A program made the position numbers and the translations under genes. Positions 15,961-24,690 of a stretch of DNA of 64,000 nt are shown piece after piece. Position 1 is the stretch's first letter, and each line of letters begins with the position of its first letter. The notes below the pieces were generated by a model. That model ran no database searches. It was not told the DNA's origin and saw nothing but the letters and a program-made list of their open reading frames with translations. Source of the stretch: Ruixingdingia sedimenti (GTDB lineage Bacteria; Pseudomonadota; Alphaproteobacteria; Rhodobacterales; Rhodobacteraceae); NCBI RefSeq assembly GCF_031432425.1, contig NZ_JAVKPH010000001.1:248001-312000 (forward strand), read 5' to 3'.

Positions 15961-16938
15961 TCAGATCCCCTTGAGGAAATCCACCAGCAACCGCGTCACC
16001 TCCTGCGGTTTTTCCTGCTGCACCCAGTGGCCGGCGCCGTCCAGCAGATGCACGCCGCGGCAATCGGTAAAGCGCGGCACCGGGTTGTCGAAACGGTCCA
16101 CCCCCGGCACCATGTAGCGCGTGGGCTCCTGCAAACCGGCGATGAACAGCGAGGGCTGGTCGATCATCCGGCCGGCATAGGGGGCCATCAGATCCCAGTC
16201 GCGGTCCACGCAGCGATAGCGGTTCAGCGGGCCGCGCATGCCGCTTTTGCGGAAGGCGGCGGCGTAGTAATCCACATCCTCCTGCGACAGCCAGGCGGGC
16301 AGGTTCGTCCCCGGATCGGGCAGGCCGTCGAGCAGCCGCGTGGTGCCCTTGGGCCGGAACAGCCCGTTGTCGGTCATCGAGCCCTGCGCCGACAACGACA
16401 GGAAGAACACCCGCACGAAGCGGGCAAGGTCGGGCTCGAACTCCGCCTCTGCCACGCCCTCGTCCTGGAAATAGCGCATGTAGTAGAAGCGGTCGGCGTA
16501 GATTTCCGCCCAGATGTCCGACGGCTTGCGCGGCGAATGCATGAAGGCGGGCACCGACAGCGAGGCGATGGCGCGCACCTTTTCGGGATGCACCAGCGCC
16601 GTCGTCTGCACGATCACCGCGCCCCAGTCGTGCCCGATCAGGATCGCCTTGCCGGAAGGTTCCAGCGCGTCGATCAGCGCCGCCACATCGCCGGCCAGTT
16701 CCGTGATCGCATAGGCCGCGACGTCGTGCGGTTTCGCGCTGTCGCCGTAGCCGCGCACCTGCAAGGCGGCGACGCGGAACCCGGCCGCCGCGATGGGCCC
16801 GATCTGGTGGCGCCAGGAATACCAGCTTTCGGGAAAGCCGTGCACCAGCACCACCAGCGGCCCCTGCCCCGTCACCGCCGCCCGGAGCGTCAGCCCCCCG
16901 GGCGTGGTCACATCGACGAATTCATAGTCCATCGCCAT
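15961..16938 (-). CDS. Soluble epoxide hydrolase-like alpha/beta hydrolase
   Basis: 325 residues. HGFPESW (33-39) is the HGxP oxyanion motif, GHDWGA (102-107) carries the nucleophile Asp104, VRGYGDS is typical of the family, and GAGHWVQQE supplies the catalytic histidine. The cap domain has tyrosines (RFYYMRYF) that can activate the epoxide oxygen. Such enzymes convert epoxides to diols; beside P450 genes, its substrate is likely an epoxide made by one of them. Haloalkane dehalogenases share the Asp nucleophile, but HGFPESW and the tyrosines favour epoxide hydrolase. It starts four bases after the P450 stop at MAMDYEF (a second ATG is two codons in). Confidence 0.9.
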   Translation of the reverse strand: MAMDYEFVDVTTPGGLTLRAAVTGQGPLVVLVHGFPESWYSWRHQIGPIAAAGFRVAALQVRGYGDSAKPHDVAAYAITELAGDVAALIDALEPSGKAILIGHDWGAVIVQTTALVHPEKVRAIASLSVPAFMHSPRKPSDIWAEIYADRFYYMRYFQDEGVAEAEFEPDLARFVRVFFLSLSAQGSMTDNGLFRPKGTTRLLDGLPDPGTNLPAWLSQEDVDYYAAAFRKSGMRGPLNRYRCVDRDWDLMAPYAGRMIDQPSLFIAGLQEPTRYMVPGVDRFDNPVPRFTDCRGVHLLDGAGHWVQQEKPQEVTRLLVDFLKGI

Positions 16939-16941
16939 GGC

Positions 16942-18198
16942 TCAGCGCAGCCTGACGTGCAGCGATTCGGAGGCGTTGAAGACGAAGGTCTTCACATGGC
17001 TGACCGGGGCGTCCTCGATCAGGCGCAGGCCGGGGAAGCGGCGGGTGATTTCCTCGAGCAGGATCTTGACCTCGAGCCGCGCCAGCGGCGCGCCGAGGCA
17101 GACATGCTTGCCGTTGCCCATCGTCACATGCTTGCGCGCGTTCTTGCGCGTCACGTCGAAGGTATGGGGGTCGGGGAACTGCGCCTCGTCCCGGTTGGCC
17201 GATCCGAAGGACATGATCACCGGCTCGCCGGGTTGCAGCATCACGCCGCCGATCTCGACCGGCTGGATCGCGCGCCGGCGCCAGCCGATCACCGCGCCAC
17301 AATAGCGGAACGCCTCTTCCACCGCCTGCGGGATCAGCTTGGGGTCGGCGCAGATCGCCTCCCACTGGTCGCGGTAGGTCAGCAGCGCGCGCAGGGCGTT
17401 GGTCATCTGGGTCGTCGTCGTCTCGTGCCCCGCGAAGGCGACGCCGTAAAAGACGGTGATCAGTTCGTTCAGCGTGATCACGTTGTCGTCGCCGCCGCGG
17501 ATTTCCAGCAGCTTCGAGGCAAGGTCGTCGCGCGGGTTGTCGATCCGCTCCTTGACGTGGTTCACGCAGTATTGCCAGTAATCCACCATGTCCTTCGCCC
17601 CGGCGATCTGCTGATCGTAGGTCGAGGGGCTGAAGTTCATCGTCGTGCGGGTGCCGGACCAGGCCTTGACCTGTTCCATGTCCTCCTCGGGGATGCCGAG
17701 CAGCTGGAAGATCACGCGCGCGGGCAGTTCGTAGGTGACTTCGGACAGAAGTTCCGCGGTGTCGCGGCCTTCCAGCCGGTCCAGCGCCTCGTTCACGAAT
17801 TCGCGGATCTTCGGTTCCAGCGCGGCGAAGGCCCGCAGGTTCAGCACCTTGGACGATACGTCGCGGATGCGCTGGTGGCGTTCGCCGTCGCAGTTCGACT
17901 GCACCTTTTCGGCGGTGAACCCGCCATCCTTCATGATCTTCAGCGCGTCCGCATGCATCGGCGTCGCGCTGTCCGAGGTGTTCTCGGCCGAGAAATGTTC
18001 GTGGTCGTGCAGGATGCTCATCACGTCGTCATAGCGCGTGACGATCCAGTAATCGTCCGACTGCGAGAAGAACACGGGTTCTTCCTGCCGCGCCTCTGCG
18101 AGTTCGTCCCACAGCCCCTCGTGGTAAAGGGCGCTGAAGGTGGCGCCCCGCCCCGAAAAGGGGCAGCCGCCCGCGGATGCCTTGGTATGTTCGTTCAT
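16942..18198 (-). CDS. Cytochrome P450, CYP116-like heme domain (copy 2)
   Basis: 418 residues, no reductase domain. I-helix AGHETT (256-261), ExxR (E295-R298), heme ligand C367 in MGNGKHVCLG, where the usual phenylalanine is methionine 360. The C-helix reads GERHQRIR in place of the common DPPxHTRxR, keeping the histidine. Overall it resembles P450 copy 13575-14843 and CYP116 heme domains (EEPVFFSQSDDYWIVTRYDD). The start is supported by GGGAGGG. It lies between SDR 2 and the epoxide hydrolase gene on the same strand, in what appears to be one long transcript beginning at livH. A P450-then-epoxide-hydrolase order suggests consecutive steps. Confidence 0.92.
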   Translation of the reverse strand: MNEHTKASAGGCPFSGRGATFSALYHEGLWDELAEARQEEPVFFSQSDDYWIVTRYDDVMSILHDHEHFSAENTSDSATPMHADALKIMKDGGFTAEKVQSNCDGERHQRIRDVSSKVLNLRAFAALEPKIREFVNEALDRLEGRDTAELLSEVTYELPARVIFQLLGIPEEDMEQVKAWSGTRTTMNFSPSTYDQQIAGAKDMVDYWQYCVNHVKERIDNPRDDLASKLLEIRGGDDNVITLNELITVFYGVAFAGHETTTTQMTNALRALLTYRDQWEAICADPKLIPQAVEEAFRYCGAVIGWRRRAIQPVEIGGVMLQPGEPVIMSFGSANRDEAQFPDPHTFDVTRKNARKHVTMGNGKHVCLGAPLARLEVKILLEEITRRFPGLRLIEDAPVSHVKTFVFNASESLHVRLR

Positions 18199-18237
18199 GT
18201 CAAACCCTCCCTGGGTTGGTCGCGGGCGGCGCAGGCG

Positions 18238-19008
18238 TCACTGCGGCGAAAAGCCGGAGTAGAGCGCCATCTGCCCGCCGTCGTTGTTCATGATCAGCCC
18301 GGTGATGTAGGACGCCGCGTCAGAGGCGAGGAACAGCATCGCCTCTGCCTGTTCCTCGGGCTTGCCGGTACGCCCCATGGGGATGCGCGCGCGGCGCACC
18401 TTGAAGCGTTCGGGGTCCTTTTCCTCGCCCTGCTTCACCATCGGGGTTTCCGTCAGGCCCGGGGCGACGCAGTTGACGCGGATGTTGTGCTTCGCCCATT
18501 CCACCGCCAGCGCCTTGGTCAGGCCCGCCGCGCCGTGTTTGGATGCGATATAGCCCACATCCCCCGGGAAGGCGGCAAAGCAGGCGTTCGAGGCGACGAT
18601 GACGATCGCGCCGCCGCCGTTCGGGATCATGCTTTGCACCGCGGCGGCGCGGCTCCAGTAGAAGGGCGCGTCGAGGTTCACGCCCATTTCCAGCCGCCAC
18701 GCCTGATATTCCGTCGCGGGCTGGATGGTCGACACGCCGGCGTTGTTCACCAGAATGTCCACCCGGCCCACGCGCTGCACGACCTCGGCGATGGCGGATT
18801 GCGCGAAGGTTTCATCCGCCACATCGCCCGGAATGGCGAAGGCGCGGCCGCCCGCGGCCTCGATTTCCGCCACCGCGGCGGCGGCGGTATCGGCGTTGAA
18901 GTCGTTGACCGCGACCACCGCGCCCTCGGCCGCGAACATCCGCGCGGCGGCCCGGCCCATGCCGGACCCCGCGCCGGTGATCACGACCACCTTGTCCTTG
19001 AAACGCAT
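18238..19008 (-). CDS. Short-chain dehydrogenase/reductase (SDR 2)
   Basis: 256 residues. TGAGSGMG (cofactor loop), NNAG, catalytic serine in IVASNACF, YIASK active Tyr/Lys, and C-terminal NNDGGQMAL. It is a close paralogue of the neighbouring SDR 3: the same MRFKDKVV start, the same PGDVGYIA(S/A)K segment, the same length. Tandem duplication is evident. Aspartate in the VAVNDFN segment after beta-strand 2 suggests NAD rather than NADP. The two may oxidise diastereomeric or successive alcohols (inference). Confidence 0.9.
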   Translation of the reverse strand: MRFKDKVVVITGAGSGMGRAAARMFAAEGAVVAVNDFNADTAAAAVAEIEAAGGRAFAIPGDVADETFAQSAIAEVVQRVGRVDILVNNAGVSTIQPATEYQAWRLEMGVNLDAPFYWSRAAAVQSMIPNGGGAIVIVASNACFAAFPGDVGYIASKHGAAGLTKALAVEWAKHNIRVNCVAPGLTETPMVKQGEEKDPERFKVRRARIPMGRTGKPEEQAEAMLFLASDAASYITGLIMNNDGGQMALYSGFSPQ

Positions 19009-19018
19009 GCCCGCCCCC

Positions 19019-19789
19019 TTATGCCGGCGACCAGCCCGACGACAGCGCCAGCTGGCCGCCGTCGACGTTCAGAATCACTCCGGTGATGTAGGACGCATCG
19101 TCCGACGCGAGGAACGCCATCGCCTTGGCCATTTCCTCGGGCTGCGCGGCGCGGGCCATGGGGATGCGTTTCTTGCGTTCGGCAAAGCGGTTGGGGTCGA
19201 TCGCCTCCATGTCGCGGATGATCTGGGTATCGGTGAAGCCGGGGCTGACGCAGTTCACGCGGATGCCCTTGCGCGCCCATTCGATGGCGAGCGAACGGGT
19301 CAGGCCCAGAACCCCGGCCTTGGCCGCGATATAGCCCACGTCGCCCGGATAGGCGACATGGCCGGCCAGCGACGAGACGTTGACGATATTGCCCGACCCG
19401 TTCGGCAGCATGCTTTGCGCCGCGGCGGCCTGCGACCAGTAGAAGGGGCCGTCGAGATCGACGCCGGTGATGCGGTCCCAGGCGTCATAGGTTTCGGCGG
19501 GCTGGATGGTGGCGATGCCGGCCACGTTCAGCAGGATGTCGACCCGGCCGAATTCCTTGACCACCCTGGCGACCGAGGATTCGGCGACCTCGCGCTTGCT
19601 CACGTCGCCGGGGATGGCGATGGCGCGGCCGCCCGCGGCGGTGACTTCGGCCACGGCGGCGGCGGCGGTCGCCTCTTTCACGTCATTGACCGCGACGATG
19701 GCGCCCTCGCCGGCAAAGAGCCGCGTTGCCGCCAGCCCCATGCCCGAACCGCCGCCGGTGATGATGACAACCTTGTCCTTGAAGCGCAT
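19019..19789 (-). CDS. Short-chain dehydrogenase/reductase (SDR 3)
   Basis: 256 residues. TGGGSGMG, VAVNDVK (acidic residue favouring NAD), NVAG in place of NNAG, catalytic serine in NVSSLAG, YIAAK, and C-terminal NVDGGQLAL. Ten bases separate its stop from the SDR 2 start; both lie downstream of the ABC transporter genes. The start is ATG in MRFKDKVVIITGG after an AAGGA; a TTG two codons upstream is less likely. NVAG is a conservative change seen in active SDRs. Confidence 0.9.
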   Translation of the reverse strand: MRFKDKVVIITGGGSGMGLAATRLFAGEGAIVAVNDVKEATAAAAVAEVTAAGGRAIAIPGDVSKREVAESSVARVVKEFGRVDILLNVAGIATIQPAETYDAWDRITGVDLDGPFYWSQAAAAQSMLPNGSGNIVNVSSLAGHVAYPGDVGYIAAKAGVLGLTRSLAIEWARKGIRVNCVSPGFTDTQIIRDMEAIDPNRFAERKKRIPMARAAQPEEMAKAMAFLASDDASYITGVILNVDGGQLALSSGWSPA

Positions 19790-19868
19790 CCGCAAACATC
19801 CTTCTCATTGCGTCTGCCGGCAGTCTAGCGGATCCGGTTGCAAGGCTATTCACCGTTGCGGGGGACAA

Positions 19869-19897
19869 CCGCCGCCGGGCATGGGGCCCGGCGGCGG
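19869..19897 (-). terminator. Strong hairpin between binding-protein gene and SDR 3
   Basis: Arms CCGCCGCCGGGC and GCCCGGCGGCGG (12 pairs, five-base loop) lie just past the stop of the transporter binding-protein gene. On the minus strand only TTGTCC follows, so termination would be partial. It could balance expression of the ABC genes against the SDR-P450 genes downstream. Confidence 0.5.
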
Positions 19898-19906
19898 CTG
19901 GATGCA

Positions 19907-21034
19907 TCAGGGCGCCAGCGTGAACGCGCCGTCCTTCACCGTCAGGATCGCCGCGCCGTAGATCGGGTGGCGGCCTTCCTTCATCGACCAGGTGCCGTTG
20001 CCGATGATGGTGGGCACTTCGCCGATGTTTTCCAGCGCATCGCGCACCTTTTCACGGGTCGGCTCGGGGCCGGCCTTCTTGATCGCCTCGACCGCGATCT
20101 GGGCGAGCGCATAGCCCATCGCCGCCCAGTTGTCGGGCGCACGCTCGTAGCGGGCCTCGTAGTTCTTGACGAAGTTCTCGTTCCGCTCGCCCGGGGTGCC
20201 GACGAAATAGTCCGACAGGATGATCGCGCCTTCGGCCGCGCCGCCGGCGGTGTCGATCAGCGACTGGGTGGCGAAGGTCGACGGGCCGACGAAGGTCACG
20301 TCCATCGGCAAGCCGGCCTGACGCGCCTGAAGCACGAAGTTGCCGCCCACCTCGGTCGGCGCGGCGACGAAGAAGGCGTCGATGTCCGACGAGGCCAGCT
20401 TGGTGCCGAGCGCGAGGAAGTCGGTGTCCGACGACAGGATCCCGTCTTCCGACACGATTTCCACGCCCGCCGCCTCGAGGCCCTTCTTGAAGGCATCCTT
20501 CTGGCCGACGAAGCCGTCGTTGGCGCGGTCGAAGACGATGGCGATCTTCTTTGCGCCCAGCTTCTCGACGGTGTAGTCCACGAGGCTGCCCATGATGTCG
20601 CCGCCCACGGACTGGACCTTGAAGGACCACGGGCCCGCATCCAGCGTCGCGGTCGACGAGCCGATGACGAGCATCGGCACCTTCAGCTCGTTCGCCACCG
20701 GCGCGCCGCCCGAGGCTTCGAGGCTGGTGGTCGGGCCGAGGATCATCAGCACGTTGTCGGCCTGGGCGAACTTGCTGACCAGGGTGATCGTCTGGCCCTT
20801 GTCCGAGGCGCTGTCGGCCTCGACGATTTCCAGCTTCACGTCGCCGAGCTCGCCGCTGGCGTTCGCTTCCTCGAGCGCCTGGCGCATCGCGTCCTGGATC
20901 GGCACGCCGCCAAAGGCATAGGGGCCGGTCAGCGCGTTGAATACGCCGATCTTGTAGGTTTCCGCCGAGGCGATGGCGGTGCTGGCCAGCAGGGCCGCCG
21001 CACCGGCAAGAAGGGTTCTGCGCAGGATGTTCAT
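19907..21034 (-). CDS. ABC transporter periplasmic binding protein, branched-chain amino acid (LivJ) type
   Basis: 375 residues. The signal peptide MNILRRTLLAGAAALLAS is cleaved near ASA-ET (residue 24). The mature part shows the type I periplasmic-binding fold of the Leu/Ile/Val family (YKIGVFNALTGPYAFGG, TTSLEASGGAPVANELKVP). Start ATG at 21034 follows GGGAGG. Members of this family bind amino acids, amides or aromatic acids; in catabolic clusters they often import aromatic or cyclic compounds. Encoded downstream of livHMGF. Ligand unknown. Confidence 0.9.
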   Translation of the reverse strand: MNILRRTLLAGAAALLASTAIASAETYKIGVFNALTGPYAFGGVPIQDAMRQALEEANASGELGDVKLEIVEADSASDKGQTITLVSKFAQADNVLMILGPTTSLEASGGAPVANELKVPMLVIGSSTATLDAGPWSFKVQSVGGDIMGSLVDYTVEKLGAKKIAIVFDRANDGFVGQKDAFKKGLEAAGVEIVSEDGILSSDTDFLALGTKLASSDIDAFFVAAPTEVGGNFVLQARQAGLPMDVTFVGPSTFATQSLIDTAGGAAEGAIILSDYFVGTPGERNENFVKNYEARYERAPDNWAAMGYALAQIAVEAIKKAGPEPTREKVRDALENIGEVPTIIGNGTWSMKEGRHPIYGAAILTVKDGAFTLAP

Positions 21035-21089
21035 GTTTCCTCCCGAAGTTGCCGCGGTCTGGCCGCGGATTGGTTTGATGGCCGCCCGC

Positions 21090-21809
21090 CTAATGCGCCG
21101 CGGCCGCACGCCCGAAATAGTGGTCCGCGACGACGGGATCGTCCGCCAGCGCCTTGGCCGCACCGCGATGCACGATGCGCCCCTGCTCGATGATCGCCGC
21201 GTCATGCGCGGTTTCCAGCGCCAGCCGCGCGTTCTGTTCGATGAGGAAGATCGTCATCCCCTCGCGGTTCAGACGGATCAGCGCATCGAACACCTCGCGG
21301 ATGATGACCGGGGCAAGGCCGAGGCTGGGTTCGTCCAAGAGCAGCACCCGCGGCCGGCCCATCAGCGCCCGCCCGATGGCCAGCATCTGTTGCTGCCCCC
21401 CCGACAGAAGCCCCGCCAGCTGGTTCTTGCGTTCGGCCAGGATCGGGAACAGGTCGTGCACGCGGTCCAGATCCTCGTCCGAGGTTCCCCGCCGGCCCGA
21501 TGCCTGCCGGCCGAGTTCGAGGTTCTCGCGCACCGTCAGGGGGGCGATCACGCGCCGCCCCTCGGGCACCTGGATCACGCCGCGCCGCGCGATGGCATGG
21601 GCGGATTTGCCGGTCAGCGTCTCGCCCTCCAGCGACACGGTGCCGCTTTGGGTGGAAACGATGCCGCTGATCGCGTTCAGCAGCGTGGATTTCCCCGCCC
21701 CGTTCGGTCCGATCAGCGCGAAGATCTCGCCCTGCGTGACCTTGAGACTGACGCCGCGCAGCGCCTGGATGCCCTTGTAGGACACCGCCAGATTTTCGAC
21801 CGTCAGCAT
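21090..21809 (-). CDS. livF: ABC transporter ATP-binding protein LivF-type
   Basis: 239 residues. Walker A GPNGAGKST, signature LSGGQQQ, Walker B VLLLDEPSLGL, and the H-loop region with LIEQNARLAL typical of LivF. Start at MLTVENLAVSY, directly after the livG stop. It couples ATP hydrolysis to uptake through LivHM with LivG. The longer frame to 21902 overlaps livG and has no ribosome site. Confidence 0.93.
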   Translation of the reverse strand: MLTVENLAVSYKGIQALRGVSLKVTQGEIFALIGPNGAGKSTLLNAISGIVSTQSGTVSLEGETLTGKSAHAIARRGVIQVPEGRRVIAPLTVRENLELGRQASGRRGTSDEDLDRVHDLFPILAERKNQLAGLLSGGQQQMLAIGRALMGRPRVLLLDEPSLGLAPVIIREVFDALIRLNREGMTIFLIEQNARLALETAHDAAIIEQGRIVHRGAAKALADDPVVADHYFGRAAAAH

Positions 21810-21810
21810 C

Positions 21811-22566
21811 TCAGCCTCCCAGATAGGCTTGGATGACCTTGGGGTCGTTGGCCACGTGATCCGGCCCCCCCTCGGAAATGAGCCGCCCGGATGCGAGCAC
21901 ATAGAGATGCTCGCACAGCGACATGACGAAACGCATGTTGTGCTCGATCAGCAGGATGGACACCCCCTGATCGGCCACGCCGCGAAAGATGTCGGCCAGC
22001 GAATAGGCTTCGGCGTCGTTCATGCCGGCGACGGGTTCGTCCAGCAGCAGCACCTTGGGATCCATGGCCAGCGCGCGCATCATCTCGATCCGCCGCTGGT
22101 GGCCGTAGGACAGGCTGCCCGCCGGATGACGCGCCAGATCCGTCATGCCGAAGCGTTCCAGCAGCACATAGGCGCGTTCTTCCAGTTCGCGGCGTTCGCG
22201 GAACATGGCGGGCAGGCCGATCAGGTTGGCGACCATCCCCACCTTTTCGTGCCGGTGGAACCCGGACACGACGTTTTCCAGCACCGTCGCATCGCCGATC
22301 AGGCGGATGTTCTGGAAGGTGCGCGCGACACCCGCGCGCGCCAGAACCGGGGCCTCCGCCTCGGTCATGTCGTCCTCGCCCACCATGATCCGGCCCGACG
22401 TGACCTTGAGCAGCCCGGTGATCAGGTTCACCACCGTGGTCTTGCCCGCGCCGTTCGGGCCGATCAGCCCGGTGATCCGCCCCGGGGGTGCGGTCAGGCT
22501 GACGCCATCCACCGCCGGAAGCCCGCCGAAGCTGCGCTGAATGTTTTCCAGCCGAAGCGCCTTCAT
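21811..22566 (-). CDS. livG: ABC transporter ATP-binding protein LivG-type
   Basis: 251 residues. Walker A GPNGAGKTT, signature LSYGHQRR, Walker B VLLLDEPVAGMN, and LIEHNMRFVM, the combination typical of LivG. The start overlaps the livM stop as ATGA. It is part of livHMGF plus binding-protein gene on the minus strand. Confidence 0.93.
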   Translation of the reverse strand: MKALRLENIQRSFGGLPAVDGVSLTAPPGRITGLIGPNGAGKTTVVNLITGLLKVTSGRIMVGEDDMTEAEAPVLARAGVARTFQNIRLIGDATVLENVVSGFHRHEKVGMVANLIGLPAMFRERRELEERAYVLLERFGMTDLARHPAGSLSYGHQRRIEMMRALAMDPKVLLLDEPVAGMNDAEAYSLADIFRGVADQGVSILLIEHNMRFVMSLCEHLYVLASGRLISEGGPDHVANDPKVIQAYLGG

Positions 22567-23435
22567 GCCCGGGCCTCCTTGGTCGCCGTTCCGGCCTTGA
22601 GCCGCCGCGCCCGCAGCCAGCTCAGCGCCGTGTCCACCACGCCGCGCGGCAGGAACACGATCGACAGCATCAGCACCGCCCCCTGCACCACCGTGCGGTA
22701 GCTGTCGAAGGCGCGCAGCAGTTCGGGCAGCGAGGTCAGGATGATCGCGCCGACGATGGGCCCCGCGACCGACACGCGCCCGCCCAGAACCACCATCGCC
22801 AGCACCATCACCAGCATGTGGAAACCGTATTCGTTGGGCGTGATCGAATAGCTCGCATGCGCATGCAGCGCCCCCGCCAGCCCCGCGATCATGCCCGACA
22901 GGGTAAAGGCGATGCGGTGATGCTTGGGCACCGAGATGCCGAGAGACACGGCCACGGTTTCATCCTCGCGGATGATGTCGAAGGCGCGCCCGATGCTCGA
23001 CCGGCCGATGGCCCACAGCAGATAGGTGACGACCGCCACCGCGATCAGCATATGCGACAGATGCACCGTGCGCGGGATGCTGTTGACGCCGAGCGCGCCG
23101 TTGGTGACGCTGACCCAGTTGAGCGTGATCGACAGCACGATCTGCACCAGCGCCAGCGTCGCCAGCGCCTGAAAGACGCCGCGCAGCCGCGCCAGCGGCA
23201 CCGACAGGATCACCCCCGCCACCGCCCCCAGAAGGGTGCCGGCGCAGATGCCCATCCAGCTTGGCAGGCCGTATTGCGTGGCCATCACCCCGGCGCAATA
23301 GGCGCCCATGGCGGTGAAGGCGGCGGTGCCGAGCGAAAACACCCCGGCGCGCAGCACGATATACTGGCTGAAGGCCAGAAGGGCGTTGAACAGCGCCAGT
23401 TCGAACAGCGGTGTATAGACGTTGAAGAAGGTCAT
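22563..23435 (-). CDS. livM: ABC transporter permease LivM-type
   Basis: 290 residues with about eight hydrophobic spans. The segment DIIREDETVAVSLGISVPKH includes the EAA-like loop that contacts the ATPase, as usual in LivM. Start at MTFFNVYTPLFEL, overlapping the livH stop as ATGA. An open frame extends to 24200, but that part is a shadow of livH. Confidence 0.92.
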   Translation of the reverse strand: MTFFNVYTPLFELALFNALLAFSQYIVLRAGVFSLGTAAFTAMGAYCAGVMATQYGLPSWMGICAGTLLGAVAGVILSVPLARLRGVFQALATLALVQIVLSITLNWVSVTNGALGVNSIPRTVHLSHMLIAVAVVTYLLWAIGRSSIGRAFDIIREDETVAVSLGISVPKHHRIAFTLSGMIAGLAGALHAHASYSITPNEYGFHMLVMVLAMVVLGGRVSVAGPIVGAIILTSLPELLRAFDSYRTVVQGAVLMLSIVFLPRGVVDTALSWLRARRLKAGTATKEARA

Positions 23436-24325
23436 TGCCGGTTCACCCGCACCGCGGCCGAGGCCCCGCCCAGAAGGCCCTTGGGCCGGAACAGAAGCAC
23501 CAGGAACAGCAGCGAAAAGACGATGGCATCCGCCATGCCCGCCGAGATATAGGCCACAGTCATCGTCTGCACGATGCCGATCAGAAGGCCCGCGATCAGC
23601 GCCCCGGGAATGGATCCCAGCCCGCCGAGGATGATGACGACGAAGCCGCGCAGCAGCAGCGGTTCCCCCATCATGAAATGGACGGAGTTGAACACCAGCC
23701 CGATCAGCACCCCCGCGATCCCCGCCAGCGCGCCCGAGATGAAGAACACCTGGAAGTTGATCGCGACCGGGTTGATCCCGAGCAGGCGCGAGGTCTGTTC
23801 GGAAAACGCCACCGCCCGGATCTGGCGGCCATAGCTGGTCCGGTAGAGATACCAGACGAGCCCCAGCACCATGAGGATCACCAGCCCCACGATCACCAGT
23901 TGCAACAACTGGATGCGCAGGCCGAAGATCGTGTAGACCTTGATCGGGAAGGTGTCGAAGGGAAAGCGCATCACCCGCGTCTGGGTCAGTTGCTGCGCCA
24001 GCGACAGCAGGATCAGGTTCGCGCCGATCGACGACACGATGGCGCTGAAATCCGACGCGCCGCGTTTTCGCAGCGGCCGGAACGCCACCCAGTCGAGCAG
24101 CACCGACAACAGGCCCCCGCCGACCGCCCCGAACAGAAGCGCGCCGGGAAAGCCCACATCCAGCATCGTCACCGCGTAAAGCCCGGCAAACGCGCCCCAC
24201 ATGAACACCGCGCCATGCGCCATGTTCATGATGTGGTTCACACCGAAGATCAGCGTGAAACCGAGCGCAAAGACACCATAGACGCTTCCGACCACGATGC
24301 CGTTGAGCAGTTGCTGCATCAGCAT
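23432..24325 (-). CDS. livH: ABC transporter permease LivH-type
   Basis: 297 residues with about eight membrane spans. LNGIVVGSVYGVFALGFTLI at the start and GVNHIMNMAHGAVFMWGAF are hallmark LivH segments. I take the ATG of MLMQQLLNG, preceded by GAAAGGGGG; the frame extends to a TTG at 24364 without support. First gene of the transport operon; a palindromic operator candidate lies about 125 bases upstream. Confidence 0.92.
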   Translation of the reverse strand: MLMQQLLNGIVVGSVYGVFALGFTLIFGVNHIMNMAHGAVFMWGAFAGLYAVTMLDVGFPGALLFGAVGGGLLSVLLDWVAFRPLRKRGASDFSAIVSSIGANLILLSLAQQLTQTRVMRFPFDTFPIKVYTIFGLRIQLLQLVIVGLVILMVLGLVWYLYRTSYGRQIRAVAFSEQTSRLLGINPVAINFQVFFISGALAGIAGVLIGLVFNSVHFMMGEPLLLRGFVVIILGGLGSIPGALIAGLLIGIVQTMTVAYISAGMADAIVFSLLFLVLLFRPKGLLGGASAAVRVNRQ

Positions 24326-24374
24326 CGCGTCAGCCCCCTTTCCTGTCTGCCATATTCCCCCCAAAGACCCTTGC

Positions 24375-24470
24375 GCGGGCCAGCATTTTGATACTGCGGA
24401 TTAGGCCCGCAGATGAACTATCTGTCTAGAACAGAACATCCCGCCGGCCAGTCCCTTGTGGCGGGGACAG
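24375..24470. promoter_or_regulatory. Promoter region of the liv operon with palindromes
   Basis: Contains GTCCCT-N6-GGGGAC (24451-24468), followed by AG, a match to the regional operator with one mismatch in the left half. TCTGT-N5-ACAGA is at 24421-24435. A GCGGGCC/GGCCCGC inverted repeat lies at 24375-24410. No promoter boxes can be fixed with certainty. Confidence 0.45.
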
Positions 24471-24486
24471 CCCGGCAGGTCCGATG

Positions 24487-24687
24487 TCAGCCCCGTTCGT
24501 CCTGCGCCCGCGCCGCCGCCAGCCCGGCCAGCCTGCCGGGAAGCGCGCGCAGCACCTCCTGGCGCGCCTCCTCGGTCATGGTGGTCCACAGGATCACCTC
24601 GTGCACGGTCCGGCCGCAGCCCTCGCAGATGCCTGCCGCCTTGTCCTGGCGGCAGACCTTGATGCAAGGGGTCTCGACCCGGCTCAC
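24487..24687 (-). CDS. DUF1289 family small cysteine-rich protein
   Basis: 66 residues with four cysteines (C8, C12, C21, C24: PCIKVCRQ and GICEGCGRT), as in the DUF1289 family, probably a metal or Fe-S binding site. ILWTTMTEEARQEVLRALP matches the rest of the family. It lies three bases after the EthD gene, so it is co-transcribed. Function unknown. Confidence 0.8.
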   Translation of the reverse strand: MSRVETPCIKVCRQDKAAGICEGCGRTVHEVILWTTMTEEARQEVLRALPGRLAGLAAARAQDERG

Positions 24688-24690
24688 CGG

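Noticed and set aside
16027..19086. Open frame of 1019 codons on the plus strand opposite the epoxide hydrolase, P450 and SDR genes
   Set aside because: Spans three well-supported genes in antisense, Arg/His-rich, no ribosome site.
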